Part shown: positions 1 to 6,053 of the stretch, piece by piece
Position numbering within the stretch: position 1 is the stretch's first letter
Layout: every line of letters begins with the position of its first letter
Assembly (NCBI GenBank): GCA_003509805.1
Contig: DOMV01000086.1
Coordinates: forward strand, 1 to 8,432
Direction: 5' to 3'
Length of the DNA: 8,432 bases
Source: Planctomycetaceae bacterium
GTDB lineage: Bacteria; Planctomycetota; Planctomycetia; Pirellulales; Thermoguttaceae
Program-made: the position numbers and the translations under genes
Notes under the pieces: generated by a model
Database searches by the model: none
Seen by the model: only the letters and a program-made list of their open reading frames with translations
What the model was told of the DNA's origin: nothing

Positions 1-22
1 AACGGGGCCGGCTTCGGTATAA
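1..22 (-). repeat. 5' block of a dispersed leader element, copy 3 (edge of window)
   Basis: These 22 bases are identical to 7895-7916. On the - strand they read TTATACCGAAGCCGG followed by CCCCGTT, the 5' block of the leader found upstream of ispE. The match continues patchily towards dnaJ, with TTGTCGGA (+ strand) at 29-36 and again at 7930-7937. The element would run leftwards out of the window, in the leader position of an unseen - strand gene divergent from dnaJ. On the + strand the same bases end in TATAAC (17-22), which could alternatively be a -10 box for dnaJ. The left limit is set by the window edge, so the true repeat may be longer. Confidence 0.6.
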
Positions 23-72
23 CGTTCCTTGTCGGATCGGCCGTCGGGTTGAAAAGTACATCGCACTGACAC

Positions 73-1203
73 ATGTCCAAACAAGATTATTACGATATCC
101 TCGGTATCGGACGCAACGCGGGCAAGGATGAAATCGCCTCTGCCTATCGTAAAAAGGCGATGGAATACCACCCGGACAGGAATCCGGGAAACGAGGAAGC
201 GGTTGAAAAGTTCAAGTTGTGCGCGGAAGCGTTCGAGGTCTTGAATAACGACCAGAAACGTTCCGCCTACGATCGCTACGGTCATGCCGGAGTCGATTCG
301 GTGGGCGGGGCGCACCAATTCACCGATATCAACGAGATTTTCGGCTCGTTCGGCGATCTGTTCGGTTCCCTGTTCGGGGGAAGCCGGTCGCGCGGTCGGC
401 AGGTCCGCCAGGGGGCCGACGTTCACTGCCAGTTGATTCTCGATCTCAACGAAGCCGCGCGGGGCGTGACGAAAACCGTTACGTTCAAGCGGCGTGAACT
501 GTGTGAAACCTGCGGCGGTACCGGGTGCAAGCCGGGCAGCTCTCCTGAAAAGTGTACGCTTTGCGGCGGCAGCGGGCGCGTCGTTCAATCGACGGGCTTT
601 TTCTCGATCCAATCGACGTGCCCGAAGTGCGGCGGCACAGGCAGCGTGATTACCAGTCCCTGTACCACCTGTTTCGCTTCCGGCCTGGTTCCGAAAACGG
701 TCGACAGGGAAGTCAAAATCCCCGCGGGAGTCGACAGCGGGACGCGTCTGCGAATCCAGGGAGAGGGGGAAAAGTCGGCCGACGGCGGGCCGGCAGGGGA
801 TTGCTACGTTTTCATCGATGTCAAACAACACCCGTTGTTCCACCGCGAAGGGCAAGACCTGATCTGCCGGGTGCCGATCGGATATGCCCAGGCGGCGCTG
901 GGAGCCGAGATCGAGGTGCCGACGCTTGAGGGCCGCGAAAAATTGACCATTCCGGCAGGCACCCAGAATAACGATGTCATCACGCTTCGGGGACACGGAA
1001 TGCCGGTACCGAGGCGCAACATCGCGGGCGACCTCCATATCCGGCTATACATTGAGGTTCCCAAAAAACTGAGTACCGAACACAAGGAATTGTTACGTAA
1101 ACTGGCCGAACTCGAACACGAAAACATTCTGCCGGAACGGAAATCGTTTTTCGGAAAACTCGGCCAATACGTGAATGATTTTTTTTCGGAAGATAAGGCG
1201 TGA
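73..1203 (+). CDS. dnaJ: Chaperone protein DnaJ (Hsp40)
   Basis: Type I DnaJ of 376 residues, a normal length for the family. It is the cytoplasmic J-domain partner that delivers unfolded clients to DnaK and stimulates its ATPase. Residues 1-70 form the J domain with the essential HPD at 33-35. Residues about 72-115 are the Gly/Phe-rich linker. The zinc-binding region has four Cys pairs (C144/C147, C161/C164, C183/C186, C197/C200). The first three repeats fit CxxCxGxG; the fourth reads CTTCFASG, with Ala in place of the first Gly. The C-terminal substrate-binding domains follow. The ATG at 73 is chosen because the J domain begins directly after it; no clear Shine-Dalgarno precedes it. An eight-T run lies in the last codons (1179-1186). 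grpE follows after 201 bp on the same strand, with no dnaK in between. Confidence 0.98.
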   Translation: MSKQDYYDILGIGRNAGKDEIASAYRKKAMEYHPDRNPGNEEAVEKFKLCAEAFEVLNNDQKRSAYDRYGHAGVDSVGGAHQFTDINEIFGSFGDLFGSLFGGSRSRGRQVRQGADVHCQLILDLNEAARGVTKTVTFKRRELCETCGGTGCKPGSSPEKCTLCGGSGRVVQSTGFFSIQSTCPKCGGTGSVITSPCTTCFASGLVPKTVDREVKIPAGVDSGTRLRIQGEGEKSADGGPAGDCYVFIDVKQHPLFHREGQDLICRVPIGYAQAALGAEIEVPTLEGREKLTIPAGTQNNDVITLRGHGMPVPRRNIAGDLHIRLYIEVPKKLSTEHKELLRKLAELEHENILPERKSFFGKLGQYVNDFFSEDKA

Positions 1204-1214
1204 ACGGTATACTG

Positions 1215-1263
1215 GAAACGCGATGAAACCGTACATTTGGTCAAGTCTGCTTGCCGCACTCAC
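1215..1263. repeat. Dispersed 49-bp repeat, copy 1
   Basis: This segment, 11 bp after the dnaJ stop, aligns without gaps to 6795-6843 at about 80% identity. Shared cores are AACGCGATGAAA, TTGGTCA and GTCTGC. Weaker similarity continues on the dnaJ side. Both copies are on the same strand, but here that strand is the coding strand of dnaJ and grpE, whereas at copy 2 it is the strand opposite ispE and spoVG. The short frame through the repeat is similar in both copies, but substitutions show no coding pattern and no gene is called. Confidence 0.7.
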
Positions 1264-1320
1264 TTGCCATAACATGCTGTTAATTAACAAGTTACACATT
1301 GCGTTCGAGCGGCAAGCGAT

Positions 1321-1334
1321 TGTTCGCGGGAACA
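1321..1334. promoter_or_regulatory. LexA-like palindrome TGTTC-N4-GAACA upstream of grpE
   Basis: A perfect inverted repeat TGTTC-GCGG-GAACA lies 70 bp before the grpE start. It has the form TGTTC-N4-GAACA, which I recall as the LexA box described for Verrucomicrobia. If functional it would place grpE under SOS or another repressor. It could also be a small 5-bp hairpin after dnaJ, followed by TTTTC, with little regulatory meaning. No lexA gene is visible in the window. Confidence 0.35.
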
Positions 1335-1347
1335 TTTTCATGCCGTT

Positions 1348-1366
1348 TACGGTATAGATACGGTAT
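1348..1366. repeat. Direct repeat TACGGTAT, 11-bp spacing, upstream of grpE
   Basis: TACGGTAT occurs at 1348-1355 and 1359-1366, one helical turn apart, 39-57 bp before the grpE ATG. The spacing would suit a regulator binding on one DNA face. The first copy also holds a weak -10-like TATAGA (1353-1358), but no good -35 box stands 16-18 bp upstream of it. Confidence 0.35.
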
Positions 1367-1404
1367 GACCGCGCCGCCGTTTGAAAATATAACCCTTTGT
1401 AATC

Positions 1405-1947
1405 ATGAGTGATTCATTGCCGATTGAAAACGATTTTGACGATGGGGCGACAGACGACGCGCCGACAAGGGAGGATTCCGCCGAAATGGATGCACTCGAA
1501 GCCATGTGCCGCGACCGGGATGAAGAGCGCGACAAAAAACTCCGTGCGCTCGCGGAACTGGAAAATTACCGCATGCGCGTCAACCGGGAACGTATTGAAA
1601 CGCTCAAATACGCCTCGATGGACCTGTTTCGCGACCTCCTTCCGGTCTGGGACAACATCAACCGAACGCTCGAAGCCGCCGAAAAAACACCGAACCTTGA
1701 GGCGATTGTCGAGGGGGTGCGCATGATCGAGCAACAATTCATTGCCGTCCTGGAAAAATACCATTGCACGAAAATCGAGGCGGTCGGCCAGGCATTCGAC
1801 CCGAACTATCACGCTTCGGTCGCCCAGTTGCCGAGCGATCAACATGAGCCGAACGATGTCATGCACGAAACACAAACCGGGTTTATGCTCCACGACCGAA
1901 TCGTCCGGCCGGCCCAGGTCGTTCTGGCAAAAGAAACCGGCAATTAG
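1405..1947 (+). CDS. grpE: Nucleotide exchange factor GrpE
   Basis: GrpE, 180 residues, the cytoplasmic exchange factor that releases ADP from DnaK and so completes the DnaK-DnaJ cycle. The N-terminal 28 residues are acidic and probably disordered. Residues about 28-75 are the charged region expected to form the long dimer coiled coil, followed by the four-helix-bundle part. The C-terminal beta domain ends in the family signature GFMLHDRIVRPAQVVLA (159-175), close to the usual G[FY]xLxxRVLRPAxVxVA. The ATG at 1405 is the first in frame and gives a typical length. No Shine-Dalgarno is obvious. The gene lies 201 bp after dnaJ; a repeat, a LexA-like palindrome and a TACGGTAT pair occupy that gap, so it may have its own promoter. 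A 468-bp gap follows. Confidence 0.96.
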   Translation: MSDSLPIENDFDDGATDDAPTREDSAEMDALEAMCRDRDEERDKKLRALAELENYRMRVNRERIETLKYASMDLFRDLLPVWDNINRTLEAAEKTPNLEAIVEGVRMIEQQFIAVLEKYHCTKIEAVGQAFDPNYHASVAQLPSDQHEPNDVMHETQTGFMLHDRIVRPAQVVLAKETGN

Positions 1948-1992
1948 CTGTCCAAACAGGCGGGGTGGGCAAAATAGGCAAGTGAGGTGATA

Positions 1993-2060
1993 TGCCGATG
2001 TGTCCCACTTCTTGCCACTGTGTCTTTTTGCAGATGTGTCTCTTGCCGATGCCGCCCTCT
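1993..2060. repeat. Degenerate short tandem repeat (TGCMGATGTGTC-like)
   Basis: Starting 45 bp after the grpE stop, units beginning TGC(C/A)(G/C)ATGTGTC or close variants start at 1993, 2013, 2029, 2044 and 2061, at 15-20 bp intervals, separated by pyrimidine-rich CTTCT/TTTT/TCTCT. The fourth unit is the most diverged. No reading frame is kept across the units because the spacing is irregular, so this is a non-coding array. Slippage-derived decay or repeated protein-binding sites are both possible. Confidence 0.55.
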
Positions 2061-2078
2061 TGCAGATATACTGCAAGA
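2058..2078. repeat. Inverted repeat TCTTGCAG-ATATA-CTGCAAGA
   Basis: Perfect 8-bp arms (2058-2065 and 2071-2078) flank a 5-bp AT-only centre. It overlaps the last unit of the tandem array and lies 24 bp upstream of the -35 region of the promoter at 2102-2130. That fits an operator or upstream activator site. No U-run follows on the + strand, so a terminator is unlikely. Confidence 0.5.
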
Positions 2079-2100
2079 AATCCCGCCGCAAGAAATCCCG
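2073..2100. repeat. Direct repeat GCAAGAAATCCCG x2
   Basis: The 13-mer GCAAGAAATCCCG is present exactly at 2073-2085 and 2088-2100 (15-bp period), ending one base before the promoter at 2102-2130. It is either a recent short duplication or a doubled binding site. The first copy shares bases with the 3' arm of the preceding inverted repeat. Confidence 0.6.
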
Positions 2101-2101
2101 A

Positions 2102-2130
2102 TTGTATCGAGGCGGAATTCGTGTTAAAAT
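2102..2130 (+). promoter_or_regulatory. Sigma70-type extended -10 promoter of the pgpH leader
   Basis: TTGTAT (2102-2107), 17 bp, TAAAAT (2125-2130), with TGT immediately before the -10 box, forming an extended -10. The -10 matches consensus at 5 of 6 positions; the -35 keeps only TTG. Transcription would start near 2137 and run through the structured leader towards pgpH, leaving a long 5' UTR of about 280 nt. A comparable promoter stands at the same relative place before the ispE leader (7942-7970), which supports both. Confidence 0.55.
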
Positions 2131-2136
2131 GGAACT

Positions 2137-2328
2137 TCTCGTTTTGTCCGTTTTGACACGTTTTACACCGAAGCCGGGTGCGTGCCGCACGGGCGCTCGG
2201 CTCCCGACCGTGAGTACACGGTGGTCGCCCACGAATCAATGCGGAATCTGAATCCAACGTTGATTCGTACTCCCGGCCCTTCGGACTGTGTTTTTTCGAG
2301 GGGCGAGTTGCCCGAAAGTCGGCTTCGG
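2137..2328 (+). ncRNA. Candidate structured leader RNA upstream of pgpH, copy 1
   Basis: CCGAAGCCG at 2168-2176 can pair perfectly with CGGCTTCGG at 2320-2328. The same 5' strand, extended to 2178, can instead pair with 2272-2284 (11 pairs, a CC bulge), directly before GTGTTTTTT (2288-2296), a terminator-like arrangement. Within the second pairing, three hairpins are packed almost without linkers: 2178-2190; 2191-2230 (GGGCG/CGCCC outside, ACCGTG/CACGGT inside); and 2231-2268 (ACGAATCAA/TTGATTCGT). A shorter homologous leader precedes ispE. It matches no riboswitch class I recognise; c-di-AMP (ydaO) conserved motifs were not seen. Start and end are inferred from promoter and pairing; folding was done by eye. 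Confidence 0.45.
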
Positions 2329-2355
2329 AAAAAATGTTTACTGTATTGCAGCGGC

Positions 2356-2367
2356 TTTCAGTATATT
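2356..2367 (+). promoter_or_regulatory. Conserved -10-like box proximal to pgpH
   Basis: TTTCAGTATATT ends in the -10-like hexamer TATATT (2362-2367). The ispE leader carries the almost identical CTTCAGTATAAT at the same place after its 3' pairing block. A start near 2374 would give pgpH a 5' UTR of about 42 nt. No consensus -35 lies 16-18 bp upstream, so an activator or another sigma factor might be needed. The box could also be a conserved part of the RNA rather than a promoter. Confidence 0.35.
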
Positions 2368-2415
2368 CCCGGGTCGGCAAAGTCCGGCGATCTACAATCG
2401 TGAGATATCCGTTTC

Positions 2416-4917
2416 ATGCCTTCTTCTCCAAACACCTCCGTCTCTTCGACGAACAACATCGTGCCGAACAATGCTGTGCCGAGCAACACCGTGCCGAACA
2501 ACACCGGCGCCAATCAAACTACCGTGGTTTCCGGCGGCGGCGGACAAAAGAGGACGCGTAGCGAGCGGGTCGCCTCGGTTGTCGCAAAACCCTCGTTGCT
2601 CGGGTGGTTCTGGCGGGAACTCCGTAAAGACAACAAGATATTTCACCTCATGCTGATGCTGGTTGCCGTCCTCGGTATCTGTGCCGTCATCGGGGCGTGG
2701 AATCCGCCGCTCGGGTTTCGACACCATACGATCGTCTATCGGAATATCGTCTGTGCAACGCCTTTTTCCGTCCCGAGTCCGCAAGGACAGCGCGAAGCCG
2801 AGATGCGGGTACGTTCCGAGCTCAAGCATGTTTTCATCAACGATCCCCAGCCGCTGATCCAGATGCGGGATGAACTGCGGAATACGGTTGCCGTCATGGT
2901 CAACGCGGAAAACTTCGACTCGCTTTCTCCTTCCGATAAGTTGGAATGGATGAAGTTTCTCCGACCCGCGGGTGATGTGCCCCAAAACATCGAATCCGAT
3001 CCCAAAGCGGCTTTTGAAGCGTTTCAGGGCGCATTCAAAGCCGCTTTTCCGGTTTTCGACGATTTCAACCGGTCGTTGAACCGGGCGTTCGTCCCCATGG
3101 AAAAAGGACTGATTCGGCAACTCGACTTTACCTCCCTGGAGGGAAATCAGCAGCAGATTCTCGTTTATAAGGAAGGGGATACGTATGATCTGGCCGAGCC
3201 GGTCTTTCTTAATGCCGTCCTGATCGAAGACGGATCGAAGTTTCTCGATTCCCTTACCAAGGAGATGAAAAACAAGGAATTGGCCCAATTCCTGTTCCAG
3301 CGGATTCGCCCCAATCTCGGCGGCGCATTCAAGGGGACGCTCCGCGAAGATATTGAGGCGACCGCCCGGTTGCGCCAGGAAGCGATCGAGGCGATCAAGC
3401 CTGTACGCGTCGAATTTTTGCCGGGACAGACGCTCCCCATCGAAACGGGAACACCGATCGGTTTCTCCGGAATGAATATTCTCAAGGCGGAGTATGCCGA
3501 AACCATGAAAGCGCGGCATATCGATGAAAAAATGCTCCGCTTTACCGCCGTCGCCGTTTTGCTTGTCATCCTGTTCGTTCTCGGCTGGGCCTTTATTTTC
3601 CGGCGCGAGCGACGCAAACCGAAAACGGCACGCGGAACCGCGGTCCTGCTCTTCTTCCTTTTCCTGACCGTCGTGACGGGACGGTTCCTCCAGCATTGTT
3701 CCACCGAAATAGGGCAATGGGAACTGGTCCCGCTCCTCTTGTTCGTTCAATGCATCGCGATCATGTATTCCTGGGAATTTTCCGTCGTCCTGGCGTCGAT
3801 CCTGACGGTTGCGCTCGTGCTCCCCGACGGGAGCGGGATCGGCATTCCCCTGGTGATGATCGGGACCTCCGTTGCCGTCGCCACCCAACTCGGTCGTTTA
3901 CGTTCCCGAACCAAATTGATTATCGTCGGGTTTACCAGCGGTTGCATCGCGTTCACGCTTACCTTGGCGACCGGGCTCCTCAACAACCGGATTACCGATA
4001 CCTTCCTGTTTTGGGAGGCGGGCGCCAATTTTTTCTGGCCCATCATCGCCGCCTTTATCATGACCGGCCTGCTCCCCTTCATCGAGCGGCCTTTCGGAAT
4101 CGTGACCGACATGAGCCTGCTCGAACTGGTCGACGTTTCCCACCCGCTTCTCCAGGAGTTGATCCGGCGCGCCCCGGCGACGTATTCCCATTCGATGCAG
4201 GTCGGAACCGTCGCCGAAGCGGCGGCCGACGCGATCAGGGCCCGCGGTCTCATGACCCGGGTCGGCGCCTACTTTCACGATATCGGCAAGATTTTCAAGC
4301 CCGAGTATTTTGCCGAAAATCAGGGTGATTCCAAGAATCTGCACAACATGCTCGAACCCCGCATGAGTACGCTCATCATCGTCGCCCATGTCAAGGACGG
4401 CGTCGACCTGGCCCGGCAACACCGGTTGCCGCAACCGTTGATCGACTTGATCGAACAGCATCATGGTACCTCGCTGGTTTCCTTCTTTTACGGTCGCGCG
4501 GCCAGGCAGAGCAAGGAAAGCGGACACGGCGACCACATCGAAGAAGGTTCCTTCCGTTATCCCGGGCCGAAGCCGCAAAGCAAGGAAGCCGGGATTCTCA
4601 TGCTTGCCGACGCTTCCGAATCGGCCTGCCGCAGTTTCGACGGCAATTCGCCGGGCAAGATCGAAAGCATGGTCCGCCAGATTACGAAGTCGAAGCTCGA
4701 CGACGGGCAGTTCGACGACTGCGGCATGACGTTGAAAGAACTGAAGATCGTCGAAAACAATATCATCAATTCGCTGATCGCCATCAAACACGGCCGGATT
4801 CGATACCCGGGCCAGGAATCGATCGAGGCCCAGGGACGCCTCCTGGATCGGGAACGGGCAATCGCGTCGTCGCCGCCCGCGCCGAGTCAAATCGACGCCG
4901 CCCGGAACGCCTCTTGA
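2416..4917 (+). CDS. pgpH: 7TM-HD membrane cyclic-dinucleotide phosphodiesterase, PgpH/YqfF family
   Basis: An 833-residue membrane protein with the PgpH architecture. Residues 1-58 are an Asn/Pro/Ser-rich, probably disordered cytoplasmic tail. A first membrane segment lies at about 76-96, then an extracytoplasmic 7TMR-HDED sensor domain (about 97-370), several membrane helices (about 376-555) and a cytoplasmic HD domain. HD metal-ligand candidates are H592, H621-D622 in HDIGK, H682-H683 and D732. The stretch FRYPGPKPQSKEAGILMLAD matches family members closely. Known PgpH proteins hydrolyse c-di-AMP to pApA, so it probably lowers a cyclic dinucleotide signal; the substrate here is inferred. 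ATG 2416 is the only plausible start: no other in-frame ATG precedes the first membrane helix, and no Shine-Dalgarno is evident. The start lies after the long conserved leader. The 3' end overlaps the convergent epimerase gene. Confidence 0.94.
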   Translation: MPSSPNTSVSSTNNIVPNNAVPSNTVPNNTGANQTTVVSGGGGQKRTRSERVASVVAKPSLLGWFWRELRKDNKIFHLMLMLVAVLGICAVIGAWNPPLGFRHHTIVYRNIVCATPFSVPSPQGQREAEMRVRSELKHVFINDPQPLIQMRDELRNTVAVMVNAENFDSLSPSDKLEWMKFLRPAGDVPQNIESDPKAAFEAFQGAFKAAFPVFDDFNRSLNRAFVPMEKGLIRQLDFTSLEGNQQQILVYKEGDTYDLAEPVFLNAVLIEDGSKFLDSLTKEMKNKELAQFLFQRIRPNLGGAFKGTLREDIEATARLRQEAIEAIKPVRVEFLPGQTLPIETGTPIGFSGMNILKAEYAETMKARHIDEKMLRFTAVAVLLVILFVLGWAFIFRRERRKPKTARGTAVLLFFLFLTVVTGRFLQHCSTEIGQWELVPLLLFVQCIAIMYSWEFSVVLASILTVALVLPDGSGIGIPLVMIGTSVAVATQLGRLRSRTKLIIVGFTSGCIAFTLTLATGLLNNRITDTFLFWEAGANFFWPIIAAFIMTGLLPFIERPFGIVTDMSLLELVDVSHPLLQELIRRAPATYSHSMQVGTVAEAAADAIRARGLMTRVGAYFHDIGKIFKPEYFAENQGDSKNLHNMLEPRMSTLIIVAHVKDGVDLARQHRLPQPLIDLIEQHHGTSLVSFFYGRAARQSKESGHGDHIEEGSFRYPGPKPQSKEAGILMLADASESACRSFDGNSPGKIESMVRQITKSKLDDGQFDDCGMTLKELKIVENNIINSLIAIKHGRIRYPGQESIEAQGRLLDRERAIASSPPAPSQIDAARNAS
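2461..2505 (+). repeat. 15-bp in-frame tandem repeat at the start of pgpH
   Basis: Three units of GTGCCG(A/G)(A)CAA(T/C)(G/A)C(T/C), at 2461, 2476 and 2491, encode VPNNA-VPSNT-VPNNT (residues 16-30), with a decayed partial unit before them. The repeat lies in the low-complexity N-terminal tail. Copy-number variation between strains would change tail length without shifting the frame. Confidence 0.8.
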
Positions 4918-5948
4918 TTTCCGTCTCGCAAATAAAACGCCTTGTACCATTCCACAAAACGTTCGATGCCCGAATCGAGCGGCGTTCGCGGCACGAAACC
5001 GATAAGCGCCGACAAATCCCCGGTTTCGGCAAAGGTTTCAAGCACGTCGCCCGGCTGCATCGGTTGCATGTCGAGCAACGCCTTTTTTCCGAGATGCTTT
5101 TCCAGCAGTTCGATCAGGCGGGTCAGCTCTTCGGGCTCGCGGTTGCCGATATTGTAGACCCTTGCCGGAGGCAAAGACACGCCCCCGCCGTGTTCGACCT
5201 CGCTTCGATCGATCTGCTTGCGAGGCGGCTTTTCCAAAGTCCGGACCACCCCTTCGGCGATATCGTCGACGTAAGTGAAATCCCGCCGCATTTTCCCGAA
5301 ATTGAAAACGGGAATCGGCCTGCCTTCAAGGATCGCTTTTGTAAAGGAGAAGACCGCCATATCCGGACGCCCCCAGGGGCCGTACACGGTGAAAAACCGC
5401 AAACCCGTACACGGCAGGCCGAACAAATGGGAATACGCGTGCGCGAACAATTCATTCGATTTTTTCGTCGCCCCGTAAAGGCTCACGGGCGAATCGGCTT
5501 TTTGGGAAACCGCAAACGGCATCTCCCGGTTGAGGCCGTACACCGAGCTTGATGAAGCGTAAACAAGGTGTTTGACCGGATGATACCGGCAGCATTCGAG
5601 CATGTTCAGGAAACCGACGACGTTGGCGTCGATGTACGCCGCCGGATTTTCGAGCGAATAGCGAACACCCGCTTGGGCTGCGAGGTGAACGACGGCGTCG
5701 AACCGCCCGTCGCGAAAAAGCGCTTCCAAGCCCCGCCGGTCGACGAGATTGATTTTGTGAAACGTGAATTCGCCGTGTCGGTCCGCTTCCCGACGTCGAA
5801 GTTCGGCAAGTCTCGCTTGTTTGAGCGAAACATCGTAATAATCGTTCAGGTTGTCGATTCCGACGACACGTTTTCCGGCATCGAGAAGGCGACCGACGAC
5901 ATGAAATCCGATAAAGCCGGCTGCGCCGGTCACAAGAATAGGCCCCAT
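4887..5948 (-). CDS. NAD-dependent epimerase, UDP-glucuronate 4-epimerase-like
   Basis: A 353-residue extended short-chain dehydrogenase/reductase, typical length for UDP-glucuronate 4-epimerases, which make UDP-galacturonate for surface polysaccharides. The Rossmann motif TGAAGFIG is at 7-14, with D32 for NAD ribose binding. SSS (133-135) and Y158-xxx-K162 are the catalytic set. HLAAQAGVRYSLENP (88-102) and RFFTVYGPWGRPDMA (184-198) are characteristic of the glucuronate epimerase group rather than plain GalE. The ATG at 5948 is chosen because GGGAG stands 6 nt upstream and the Rossmann fold begins at once; an upstream in-frame start at 6029 would add 27 residues without family similarity. 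It lies 105 bp after spoVG on the same strand. Its last 31 bp overlap the end of pgpH. The substrate is inferred from motif similarity. Confidence 0.92.
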   Translation of the reverse strand: MGPILVTGAAGFIGFHVVGRLLDAGKRVVGIDNLNDYYDVSLKQARLAELRRREADRHGEFTFHKINLVDRRGLEALFRDGRFDAVVHLAAQAGVRYSLENPAAYIDANVVGFLNMLECCRYHPVKHLVYASSSSVYGLNREMPFAVSQKADSPVSLYGATKKSNELFAHAYSHLFGLPCTGLRFFTVYGPWGRPDMAVFSFTKAILEGRPIPVFNFGKMRRDFTYVDDIAEGVVRTLEKPPRKQIDRSEVEHGGGVSLPPARVYNIGNREPEELTRLIELLEKHLGKKALLDMQPMQPGDVLETFAETGDLSALIGFVPRTPLDSGIERFVEWYKAFYLRDGNQEAFRAASI

Positions 5949-5969
5949 ACCGATCTCCCGAAAACCTTC

Positions 5970-6010
5970 AAAAAGTCCCGGCCGGTCCGTCCGTCTCCCG
6001 GGGAACCGGC
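5970..6010 (-). terminator. Possible terminator between spoVG and the epimerase
   Basis: On the - strand GCCGGT-T-CC (from 6010) can pair with GG-ACCGGC (ending 5981), an 8-bp GC-rich stem with one bulged T and a 13-nt loop. A T5 run (5974-5970) follows after six bases. The gap between stem and T-run is longer than in a classical intrinsic terminator, so it may only attenuate transcription into the epimerase. Confidence 0.3.
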
Positions 6011-6053
6011 ACGGTCGCGGGAAACTCAAAACAATTTCAACGCCGTAAACGTC

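Noticed and set aside
1179..1186. Run of eight T near the dnaJ stop, as a slippage or terminator site.
   Set aside because: The frame is intact, the C-terminus is normal in length, and no stable stem precedes the run.
2153..2158. Perfect -35 hexamer TTGACA.
   Set aside because: No -10-like sequence lies 16-18 bp downstream, where the sequence is GC-rich (GGGTGC).
2137..2328. Identity of the pgpH leader as 6S RNA, a ydaO c-di-AMP riboswitch, or another known class.
   Set aside because: No long central-bubble hairpin of 6S type and none of the conserved ydaO, TPP, SAM, FMN or GEMM sequence motifs could be seen.
1883..2380. Long open frames in the grpE-pgpH gap on both strands.
   Set aside because: They overlap known genes or non-coding repeats, show no family motifs, and the repeats inside them do not keep a frame.
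2392..3888. A 498-codon - strand frame opposite pgpH.
   Set aside because: It is the antisense shadow of pgpH: rich in Asp, Arg, Gly and Gln without domain motifs.
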